Shown piece by piece: positions 28,120 to 35,824 of a stretch of 64,000 nt of DNA. This DNA is from HXMU1420-13 sp965249965 (GTDB taxonomy: Bacteria > Bacteroidota > Rhodothermia > Balneolales > Balneolaceae). The notes under the pieces were generated by a model that saw only the letters and a list, made by a program, of their open reading frames with translations, was not told the DNA's origin and ran no database searches. Positions within the stretch are counted from its first letter, which is position 1. Each line of letters opens with the position of its first letter. A program made the position numbers and the translations under genes. The DNA lies in contig OZ252262.1 of the NCBI GenBank assembly GCA_965249965.1, positions 372,001-436,000 of the forward strand, given 5' to 3'.

Positions 28120-29001
28120 CTAGTTTAAAATCTGCACCTCAAACATGTACTCATCACGGCGGATGCCACCCAAAAATCCTATTCCATTTTCAATTTCACC
28201 AGAATCCAGAAAATCGAAAATGTAATAATCCGTTTCTTCAAACTGCACCCAATCGGAGCCAAAATGTATATATCGAATATACACCTCGTTATTATCGAGC
28301 TCGGTACATTCTACTTCAGGAGGCCAGAATTCTACAGGAACTGAAGTAGCGCCTTCACCGCCAATTGGTGGTGGAAAAATATCCACTAATAATTGCCGAA
28401 CAGTGAGTACCATTTCCATTCTATTTTCACCGGGAACATGATCGGGTTCATCCACTCTTTGAACTTCACCCCAATATCTTCGTCCCTGATAGTTGACTCC
28501 TGCAAAAGCTAAAATATATTCTGGAGCGATTACATTATCCCACGTAAATCGAATGGGCTGCCAGCAATTTTGCACCATATTTTGATTTATTCGATGCGTA
28601 TTTACACCTGGCATGGTAAATACAGAATTCACCGATTCTCCCGATGAATCCGCCACCGTAAAATTATAAGCAACCCTTGGTTGAAGAGGTTCTTCAATCA
28701 AATAATTGAGGGTATAATTTCCATTAAAATTGATGATGGAATCTTTTAGTGAAATCTCTCTACCGGTAGATAATTCTTCTAATCGAGCGGTTACAAATTC
28801 ATACCCCGCACCAGAGTCGGCCAGAAATGGGATACTTACATCTCTTATTCGAATAAAATTATTTTCTTCGTCGAGTTCTATTGCCCCATAAACTGAAAAA
28901 GAGCCTAAATTTTCTTCAAATGGATTTATTGATCGCGAAGTATCGCATCCTATAAACAAATAGAAAAGCAATCCCACTAATAAGTATCTCTTATAATTCA
29001 T
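28120..29001 (-). CDS. Lipoprotein, DUF4249-like
   Basis: A 293-residue predicted lipoprotein. I start it at the ATG at 29001 (MNYKRYLLVGLLFYLFIGC), where the signal peptide and lipobox LFIGC fit; an in-frame ATG 30 bases upstream would add a non-signal extension. The rest is beta-rich with an Ig-like pattern (SVYGAIELDEENNFIRIRDV, SVNSVFTMPG), which resembles DUF4249-type surface lipoproteins often found beside TonB receptors. No receptor is adjacent here. Function unknown. Confidence 0.75.
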   Translation of the reverse strand: MNYKRYLLVGLLFYLFIGCDTSRSINPFEENLGSFSVYGAIELDEENNFIRIRDVSIPFLADSGAGYEFVTARLEELSTGREISLKDSIINFNGNYTLNYLIEEPLQPRVAYNFTVADSSGESVNSVFTMPGVNTHRINQNMVQNCWQPIRFTWDNVIAPEYILAFAGVNYQGRRYWGEVQRVDEPDHVPGENRMEMVLTVRQLLVDIFPPPIGGEGATSVPVEFWPPEVECTELDNNEVYIRYIHFGSDWVQFEETDYYIFDFLDSGEIENGIGFLGGIRRDEYMFEVQILN

Positions 29002-29071
29002 GCAGCGAAGTGAATAAATAGCCCAACTCAATTCTGGTGACTTTAGTATGTAAATTTCAATTATTGATCAG

Positions 29072-30109
29072 TTATGTTGATAACAACTTGTATGCGTTTA
29101 ACTGATTTTTTGCTCGTACCAGGTTATGATGTGAATAGTTCGTTTTATAATACAGATCGCCAATTAAATAATCGGTTAAAAAACGTACCGCCATTATAAA
29201 TGCCATATACGCGCCGGAATGATCCAGCGATGCTATTTCCGCTGATGTAAGTATGTGTTCTGTTTGCGAAAGATATCCTTCTATAAATGCAGTTTTGTAC
29301 TGCTCTACAAATTTTACCCTGGATAAATCTGCTTCGTCTTCTTTTCCAACTACGGCCATTGTTCTCAAGGCATCGCCCACATCATAGAATGTATAGCCTG
29401 GCATCACCGTGTCTAAATCAATAACTGTTCCAAGCTTACCTTCCATGATCAGCACATTATTCAATTTGGTATCGTTATGTGTTATACGCCGTGGAATATC
29501 GGCGGCAGTTGAATCATCGTAGTAAGAAATAATGGATGATCGAAACGCTTGAATCTGAAGTATATCTTTGTCTGCTTCTTCTATTCTGCCTGGAATCCCG
29601 TCTTCTAATGCCATATCAAATTGATTAAGCCTTCCTCGAATATCATGAAAACCCGGAATCGTAATCGCTAATTTGTTTAGTGGAATATCAACCAATGCAT
29701 GTAGAAATGATCCATAAGCTTCTCCCGCTAAGATACAATCCTGAGCCGAACGTGGAGTTTCAAGTGCGAACTTTTCAGGAATAAATTCTGTCATCCTCCA
29801 AACACCAGCCTCATTTTCTACAAATAAATCGCCTGATTTTTCACTGATTAAACCAGCTGCTAATTCCTGATAATGCACTTTTTGCTTAATATGATTGGTC
29901 ACCAGAGCATAGTTATGCATCAGTGCGTCAACATCCGAAAAAACCTGCGTATTAATTTTTTGCAGAAGCACATCTTTTGATGTCGAAGATGCATTTTTGA
30001 CCCGATAGGTGGCATTAATATGACCACCACCCCACTCCACAATTTCAGCGATATTCATATCAACCTGAAATTGAGAAACAATTCGGGTTAGATCGCTCAT
30101 GATGTCCAC
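29072..30109 (-). CDS. APH-fold sugar 1-kinase, NahK-like
   Basis: A 345-residue phosphotransferase with the aminoglycoside-phosphotransferase/choline-kinase fold. An N-terminal nucleotide-binding lobe contains GGGHINATYRV. The catalytic loop RRITHNDTKLNNVL (about 210-223) and metal-binding VIDLDTVMPG (about 230-240) closely resemble N-acetylhexosamine 1-kinase (NahK). It should phosphorylate the anomeric carbon of an N-acetylhexosamine; the exact sugar is inferred. Its start overlaps the end of the nucleotidyltransferase gene by 13 bases. The neighbours are a GH109 enzyme and an SSS transporter, which together suggest salvage of GalNAc or GlcNAc. Confidence 0.82.
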   Translation of the reverse strand: MDIMSDLTRIVSQFQVDMNIAEIVEWGGGHINATYRVKNASSTSKDVLLQKINTQVFSDVDALMHNYALVTNHIKQKVHYQELAAGLISEKSGDLFVENEAGVWRMTEFIPEKFALETPRSAQDCILAGEAYGSFLHALVDIPLNKLAITIPGFHDIRGRLNQFDMALEDGIPGRIEEADKDILQIQAFRSSIISYYDDSTAADIPRRITHNDTKLNNVLIMEGKLGTVIDLDTVMPGYTFYDVGDALRTMAVVGKEDEADLSRVKFVEQYKTAFIEGYLSQTEHILTSAEIASLDHSGAYMAFIMAVRFLTDYLIGDLYYKTNYSHHNLVRAKNQLNAYKLLST

Positions 30110-30996
30110 AAATGTTGGGGATAAACACCAGATTCAATCAATGAGGTAAGTTCAATTCTTACCCGGTCTTTGTCCTCAGGATAGGTTACCCCAAACCATG
30201 ATGAATGGGTTTGCTCAATTTTTACCTCTATTCCTTCTTCAATAAGTGCATGCAAAACATCCGGGGCATAGAACTCTGCACTGAAATCATTCTTTTGATT
30301 GTCATAAAATTTCTTGAATTCTTTCTCTATAATCGGATGCACTTCTGGCGTGAACCCCATTAAATTCATGGACACAATAGTGCCAGACTCTAGTTCAATT
30401 TCAGAATCTTTAACGGCAGAAACGATCATCTCTCCTTTTTTTTCAATGCTGGTATGTTCCTGTATGGATTTTAATCTGGCTAATTCAACCTCGCAAACTC
30501 CTCGCGATACCGATCCAAATTCTGAAAGTGTTTGATCTAATCGATACCCAATCATCCCCGCTTGCACGTTTCCAGGCTCGAAATTATCGAGCATGATTTT
30601 CATTTTTTGAAGGGCATCAAATCCATAAAAGTCATCGGCGTTCACCATGCAAAATGGCGTTTCTACAATCCTGGATGCCGTCCAAAGTGCATGACCTGTC
30701 CCCCAAGGCTTAATCCGATCTGGATTTATTGTACAACCCGCAGGTAAATTACCCGTCTCTTGAAACACATAGTGTACCCTCAATTGTCTGCTAAACTTGG
30801 CGGCAACGGTTCGTTTGAATTCTTCCTCCATCGAAGCACGTATCACAAAAATTACCTGACCGAATCCGGCTTTAATTGCATCGTAGAGAGTGTAGTCGAG
30901 GATCAATTCCCCGTTTGGACCAAAACCCTCAATTTGCTTCAATTTTCCATAACGGCTGCCTAATCCTGCGGCAAGTACAACGATGGTTGGTTTCAT
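30097..30996 (-). CDS. Sugar-phosphate nucleotidyltransferase
   Basis: A 299-residue nucleotidyltransferase of the NTP_transferase fold. The N-terminal VVLAAGLGSRYGKLKQIEGF is the nucleotide-binding loop with its conserved Gly-x-Gly-x-Arg and Lys. FCMVNADDFYG holds the metal-binding Asp. The C-terminal third is unlike the left-handed beta-helix of GlmU. It should join a sugar 1-phosphate to UTP or a related nucleotide. Directly upstream is the GH109 gene (5 bases) and downstream the overlapping kinase gene, so it probably uses the kinase product to form UDP-HexNAc. Confidence 0.85.
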   Translation of the reverse strand: MKPTIVVLAAGLGSRYGKLKQIEGFGPNGELILDYTLYDAIKAGFGQVIFVIRASMEEEFKRTVAAKFSRQLRVHYVFQETGNLPAGCTINPDRIKPWGTGHALWTASRIVETPFCMVNADDFYGFDALQKMKIMLDNFEPGNVQAGMIGYRLDQTLSEFGSVSRGVCEVELARLKSIQEHTSIEKKGEMIVSAVKDSEIELESGTIVSMNLMGFTPEVHPIIEKEFKKFYDNQKNDFSAEFYAPDVLHALIEEGIEVKIEQTHSSWFGVTYPEDKDRVRIELTSLIESGVYPQHLWTS

Positions 30997-31001
30997 GTGA
31001 T

Positions 31002-32348
31002 TTATAAGTCACCCAGCCCAAATACTGGAGCTCGTGTCATCCATTTCCCTTCTGTGAAGTCCGGGATATTTTGCGGTGCTCCATTCTCCAGAATCGATTG
31101 TTCAGAAAGTGGTGTAATTACGCGCATCGTGGCTGCATCATACACATCAAGTACAGGTGAGATGGCTCTTCGAACACTTTCTACAAAGGCTCGGTCCAGG
31201 AAGAAATCCATCCCTCCATGACCGCCACCAACTGCCTCTTCACCGAATTCTTTCCATAGTTCATGATCATACTTTTCAAACCATTCATTACCGAAATCCC
31301 ATCGGTGTGATTCTGATTGCCCTTCCACATGTACCCGTTTAGTGTAATAATCGAATTCAGTTAGCCCCTGAACGCCTTGCACTCTAAAACCAAGCGAATA
31401 AGGTCGTGGTAGATTAGTATCATGGGTTAGAATAATGGTTTCCCCTTTTGCAGTGGTGATTGTAGAAGTAACGATATCGCCTAATTTCCAATCAATATTT
31501 GTGTATGGATGATTCTCACCTCCATCAGGATGAGTGCTTGCAAAATGTTTAAGCGACCGCGCTTTCGTTGCATGAGAAGATATTGAAACTAGGCGATTTC
31601 CCCGATTCATATCCATATACGTGGCAATTGGACCTAGCCCGTGGGTTGGATATAATTCTCCATTTCGATGTTCGGAGTGCGCAGTTCGCCAACGTGCCTC
31701 ACCATAACTACCCTCGCCAAATAAAAGCCCACCTTCGCCATCATTAAATTTTACCGTTCGTAAATCATGTTGATATCCACCACGGAAATGAACCAACTCC
31801 CCAAATAGATTTTCCCGAACCATATTCAGAACAGCCATCACATCCCTTCGATAACACACATTTTCAAGAAACATTAAATGCGTTCCCGTTTCCTGATGGG
31901 CATTCACCAAATCCCAGCATTCATCAACAGAAAATGCCCCGGAAACTTCCACACCCGCATAAACACCGGCTTGCATGGCTGCTACACTCATGGCCGTATG
32001 CCATTTCCAATTTGTTGAAATTATTACTCCATCCAGATCTTCTTTCGCCAACATTTCTTTAAACGACCATTCGTTATCGCTGTACACCGTCGGTTTTGGT
32101 TTCCCTCGTTCTTCGAACATTGCCAGTGTCAAATCCACAGCATTTGGATCGATATCACAAAATGCCGGGCATTCCACACCATCTGTCGCCAAAATGTTAT
32201 TTACGTGATTTCTACCACGCAAACCTGTTCCAATAAATCCAATCCGAACATTATTATTTCGAGTTTTTCCTTTCAAGATAGCAGGCGCCCCTATCACAGT
32301 TCCAATCGTTGCAACGGTACTTGCTTTGACAAAAGTTTTTCTATCCAT
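31002..32348 (-). CDS. GH109-type Gfo/Idh/MocA protein (alpha-N-acetylgalactosaminidase family)
   Basis: A 448-residue NAD-dependent enzyme. The N-terminus resembles an export signal (MDRKTFVKASTVATIGTVIG), though only one Arg stands before Lys where Tat signals have two. The Rossmann motif IGFIGTGLRGRNHVNNIL follows at about 36. ENVCYRRDVMAVLNMVRENL, RGGYQHDLR and LYPTHGLGPIATYM are the hallmark blocks of glycoside hydrolase family 109, which removes alpha-GalNAc by an NAD-mediated elimination. It is in an operon with an SSS transporter, a nucleotidyltransferase and a NahK-like kinase, which fits release and reuse of GalNAc. Confidence 0.88.
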   Translation of the reverse strand: MDRKTFVKASTVATIGTVIGAPAILKGKTRNNNVRIGFIGTGLRGRNHVNNILATDGVECPAFCDIDPNAVDLTLAMFEERGKPKPTVYSDNEWSFKEMLAKEDLDGVIISTNWKWHTAMSVAAMQAGVYAGVEVSGAFSVDECWDLVNAHQETGTHLMFLENVCYRRDVMAVLNMVRENLFGELVHFRGGYQHDLRTVKFNDGEGGLLFGEGSYGEARWRTAHSEHRNGELYPTHGLGPIATYMDMNRGNRLVSISSHATKARSLKHFASTHPDGGENHPYTNIDWKLGDIVTSTITTAKGETIILTHDTNLPRPYSLGFRVQGVQGLTEFDYYTKRVHVEGQSESHRWDFGNEWFEKYDHELWKEFGEEAVGGGHGGMDFFLDRAFVESVRRAISPVLDVYDAATMRVITPLSEQSILENGAPQNIPDFTEGKWMTRAPVFGLGDL

Positions 32349-32360
32349 GATTTAGTGATT

Positions 32361-34163
32361 TTACTCCAATTTTAGTTTGGGCCAAGTTTTTAACATAAAA
32401 TAGATGCATAGTCCAAAAATCCCCATGAAGATTTGCCCCATTCCGGTATTTCCGTACACAAAATATCCAATTGAGAAGAGTGCGGAATAAATTCCAATGG
32501 AACCTAAAAATACGTTCAACAAACTTATTGGCAGATCCCAGGTAGCGTCTGGGTTTTTTAATTCGATTTGTTGAGCTGCAGCGTAATTGGTTACTTTTTT
32601 CCAGCCCGGTCCACCAGGATGAACTTTATTATAAAAGTTCACCAGTACATCCATCGACTCTGGTTTTGTTAAAAATGTTGTGGATATCCAAACTACGGTT
32701 GTAATAGCAACTGCAATTAATAGCTTAACGGTTGAACCATCGATTAACCTGGTTTCGACTGCTTCGGTTGGTACCAGAAAAACCAATACGAAGGCTACGA
32801 TTGTTGCTGAGATCATCGCAACGATTTCTGTCCAGGCATTGATGCGCCACCAAAACCATCGCAATAAATAAATTGCACCCGACCCGGCTCCGGATAACAA
32901 GAGAATATCGAAGGCTTGAGTTGCATTTTCGAGAATTGTAAGTGCCATCAGCGCAGAGAATATCATTAACACCGCGGTTACTATTCTTGCAGTACCAACT
33001 AATTCCTTTTCTGTAGCCTCAGGTTTTACAAAGCGTTGGTAAAAATCGCTAACCAAATAGGAAGCACCCCAATTTAAATGCGTACTTATCGTTGACATAA
33101 ATGCCGCGATTAATGAAGCAACAACCAAGCCCAACCAACCGGAACCAAGCTTTGTGAGCATCACTGGATAGGCAATATCATTACCTAAATACTGATCCTC
33201 TATATTTGGGAATTCCTGTTTAATGCTCATCAAATCCGGATATAATATAAGTGACCCCAAGGCAACGATAATCCATGGCCAAGGACGGAGCGCATAATGC
33301 GCAAAATTGAATAACAGAGTTGCACCAATTGCATTTTTCTCATCTTTGGCAGCCAACATTCTCTGAGCTATATACCCACCACCACCAGGTTCTGAGCCTG
33401 GATACCAAACGGCCCACCATTGAACCGCAATTGGAATTATGAACAAACTAATCAGTACAGAAGGGTTAGAAATTTCTGGTATTAAACTGATTTTGTCGAC
33501 TACATTTGGATGAGTGATTAAATTTGAAAGACTTCCAATTTCCGGCTGCTGAATTACTACATACGCCGCATAAAAAGCACCAAACATCGAGATGCCAAAC
33601 TGAAAGAAATCAGCCCAAATAACCCCTTTTATCCCTCCAAGAGCCGAATAAACTACAACTATTATTGAAAGAGTGAGCACAATCGTAATCGGGGACAATC
33701 CAAACATGATAGCTCCAATCTTAATTGCGGCAAGTGTAACCGTCCCCATAATAAGGCAGTTGAATAAAACTCCTAAATAGATGGCTCGGAATCCGCGTAA
33801 AAAAGATGCGGCTTTTCCACCATATCTGAGCTCATACATACCTAGATCGGTGGTTAAGTCAGATCGTCGCCAAAGTTTTGCATAAATGAAAACCGTCACC
33901 ATACCCGTAATTAGAAAAGTCCACCAGGCCCAATTATTGGCCACGCCATTTTCACGAACTAAGCCAGTAACTAAATTAGGTGTATCGGCCGAAAAAGTTG
34001 TTGCAACCATCGATATCCCAAGCAACCACCAAGGCATACTTCTGCCGCCCAAAAAATATTCGGTAGTACTTTTCCCTGCAGATTTTGATGCCCACCATCC
34101 GATGGCTAACATCACAACAAAGAACAGCGAAATTATACCCCAATCGATGGTAGAAAGAATCAT
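32361..34163 (-). CDS. Sodium:solute symporter (SSS family)
   Basis: A 600-residue transporter with about 14 membrane helices. N-terminal family blocks STTEYFLGGRSMPWWLLGIS and TFSADTPNLVTG, together with GGIKGVIWADFFQFGISM, identify the SSS family. Such carriers import sugars, sialic acid or similar solutes with Na+. It is the first gene of the minus-strand operon, 12 bases before the GH109 gene, so the cargo is probably the sugar that operon handles. The divergent gap to 34302 probably holds the promoter. Confidence 0.9.
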   Translation of the reverse strand: MILSTIDWGIISLFFVVMLAIGWWASKSAGKSTTEYFLGGRSMPWWLLGISMVATTFSADTPNLVTGLVRENGVANNWAWWTFLITGMVTVFIYAKLWRRSDLTTDLGMYELRYGGKAASFLRGFRAIYLGVLFNCLIMGTVTLAAIKIGAIMFGLSPITIVLTLSIIVVVYSALGGIKGVIWADFFQFGISMFGAFYAAYVVIQQPEIGSLSNLITHPNVVDKISLIPEISNPSVLISLFIIPIAVQWWAVWYPGSEPGGGGYIAQRMLAAKDEKNAIGATLLFNFAHYALRPWPWIIVALGSLILYPDLMSIKQEFPNIEDQYLGNDIAYPVMLTKLGSGWLGLVVASLIAAFMSTISTHLNWGASYLVSDFYQRFVKPEATEKELVGTARIVTAVLMIFSALMALTILENATQAFDILLLSGAGSGAIYLLRWFWWRINAWTEIVAMISATIVAFVLVFLVPTEAVETRLIDGSTVKLLIAVAITTVVWISTTFLTKPESMDVLVNFYNKVHPGGPGWKKVTNYAAAQQIELKNPDATWDLPISLLNVFLGSIGIYSALFSIGYFVYGNTGMGQIFMGIFGLCIYFMLKTWPKLKLE

Positions 34164-34301
34164 ATCTAATTTTTTGAAATTCTAAACAGCGATTGAATAT
34201 GAGGGGTTGATCTCTAAAAGGAAAGGCAAGCAGCAAATAAATTGATAGAACATGACTATTTTAAGCTAAATCCTTTTCATTCTATACTCACAGGATCAAC
34301 T

Positions 34302-34877
34302 ATGCGTAAATCGGTTTTTCTACTATTTCTAGCTATATTCTTTATAAACAGTGCCTATGCTCAAGAAGTTGAGGCTCCCCATGAAGTTTTTTGGAGCCAG
34401 TTAACTACACTTTGTGGCAAAGCATATTCCGCTACGGTGATTGCCGCTCCTGAAAATGATAGTTTCCGTGGACAAGAATTAATCATGCACGTTCGATCCT
34501 GTAACCCGGAAACAATTCGAATTCCATTTTTTGTTGGTGAAGACCGGTCCAGGACCTGGGTTTTTTCAAAATCAGGTGACCAAATTTCTTTAAAGCATGA
34601 CCATCGTCACGAAGATGGCTCAGAGGATGAAGTAACTCAGTATGGTGGAGTTTCTCCAAATACGGGATTGAACGATGTCCAGTTTTTCCCGGCAGATAAA
34701 CAAACGGCAGAATTAATCCCCGCAGCGGCTACCAATGTTTGGTGGATTGAATTAAAAGAAAATGAGTACTTCACCTACAATTTGAGGCGATTAGGAACGG
34801 ATCGATACTTTAGCATAAAGTTTGATCTTACTACAACCGTAGAGACTCCGGAAGCACCTTGGGGTTGGGAAAATTAG
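34302..34877 (+). CDS. Secreted hypothetical protein
   Basis: A 191-residue exported protein. I start at the ATG at 34302 (MRKSVFLLFLAIFFINSAYA), which gives a clean signal peptide after an AGGA element; an in-frame ATG 60 bases upstream would add a non-signal leader. The mature part (HEVFWSQLTTLCGKAYSATV, HDHRHEDGSEDEVTQYGG) has two cysteines and several histidines and recurs as a hypothetical in related marine bacteria as far as I recall. Function unknown. It is divergent from the sugar operon. Confidence 0.8.
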   Translation: MRKSVFLLFLAIFFINSAYAQEVEAPHEVFWSQLTTLCGKAYSATVIAAPENDSFRGQELIMHVRSCNPETIRIPFFVGEDRSRTWVFSKSGDQISLKHDHRHEDGSEDEVTQYGGVSPNTGLNDVQFFPADKQTAELIPAAATNVWWIELKENEYFTYNLRRLGTDRYFSIKFDLTTTVETPEAPWGWEN

Positions 34878-34894
34878 GAGTAGATTTCCATTGA

Positions 34895-35416
34895 TCAAAT
34901 AGAATTGGATTCTAGTTTATTCACCAATTTGAGAACTCCCTGTTTGATACCCGGGCTTAAAGAATTAATATACTGTGGTTGAGTTACAGCCTGAATTTCA
35001 TGAATCAATTCTGGATACTTATGCACTATTTTAACCATTTGTTGGAACGCAAAATATCTAACAGATGGCTGTTTTCGAACGGATTCCCAAATAGTAACAC
35101 AAATATCATACAAGACACTTTCCTGATCGTCATCAAGGCCCATTCGTTCAAGGACCTTCATTAATTCACGCTGATGTCCGTCTTCTTTATTCGGAAGTGC
35201 CTCTAAAATTGGATCAATAAATGGGATTAACCGTTCGTCATTGTCTTCCATAGCCGTGCGAATTACCCAAGCTGCCCGCCAACACATTGGGGGAGTGTTG
35301 GTAAGCATAAAATGAGCAACCTCCTCAAATAATTCAGGATGTTCATACATAAATCTGTCAGCATCCGGTTTAAAGTACTTGGAAAGAACAATCTCGATGG
35401 GTGGTGTATCTGCCAT
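34895..35416 (-). CDS. Hypothetical HEAT-like helical protein
   Basis: A 173-residue cytoplasmic protein, all-helical by pattern, with ARM/HEAT-like repeats (CWRAAWVIRTAMEDND, VRYFAFQQMVKIVHKYPELI). I do not recognise a named family. It has no signal peptide or catalytic motif. It is convergent with the secreted hypothetical gene, 17 bases away. A terminator and a small-protein gene lie upstream, so it likely has its own promoter. Confidence 0.75.
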   Translation of the reverse strand: MADTPPIEIVLSKYFKPDADRFMYEHPELFEEVAHFMLTNTPPMCWRAAWVIRTAMEDNDERLIPFIDPILEALPNKEDGHQRELMKVLERMGLDDDQESVLYDICVTIWESVRKQPSVRYFAFQQMVKIVHKYPELIHEIQAVTQPQYINSLSPGIKQGVLKLVNKLESNSI

Positions 35417-35477
35417 TCTTCATTTATTTCTATCAAATAATCTTTAATCCTGAGGCAAGTATCAATATTTAAAGGCA

Positions 35478-35512
35478 CAAAAAAAGCCTCACTCTCCAGT
35501 GAGGCTTTTGGG
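35478..35512 (-). terminator. Rho-independent terminator
   Basis: A perfect 12-base stem, AAAAGCCTCACT (35482-35493) with AGTGAGGCTTTT, around a CTCC loop. On the minus strand it ends in seven T, so it probably ends the small-protein transcript that starts at 35737. Confidence 0.85.
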
Positions 35513-35581
35513 GTCATCTATCAAAATTGGCTCGTACAATCAAAAAACGAGCCAGGGGTATCGGGGTTCAAAAAATTCCTA

Positions 35582-35737
35582 TTAACCCTCTTCCTTAAGG
35601 TCATCAATACAATCTACTGAATTCAATAAATCAGAAACCATCCCTCGTATACCATTGTAGATATAGAATTTTGCTTCCGGATATTCTTCAAGCAGCATTT
35701 CTAATTGCAGTACAATATTTCGTATATCTCTGTCCAT
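35582..35737 (-). CDS. Small acidic hypothetical protein (51 residues)
   Basis: An open frame of 51 codons plus stop, starting MDRDIRNIVLQLEMLLEEY and ending DCIDDLKEEG. AGAGG lies 6 bases before the ATG, and a strong terminator follows about 70 bases after the stop, so it looks like a complete small gene. The sequence is helical and acidic, with IYNGIRGMVSDLLNSVD in the middle. I do not recognise a family. The 408-base gap between its neighbours is otherwise noncoding. Confidence 0.6.
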   Translation of the reverse strand: MDRDIRNIVLQLEMLLEEYPEAKFYIYNGIRGMVSDLLNSVDCIDDLKEEG

Positions 35738-35824
35738 CTTTCTACCTCTGCAGGTTTGGGTTCAACAACCTTACCTCTTATTTATCGGTCGAAATCTATG
35801 TACTTAAATACAATTTCTGTGCCA

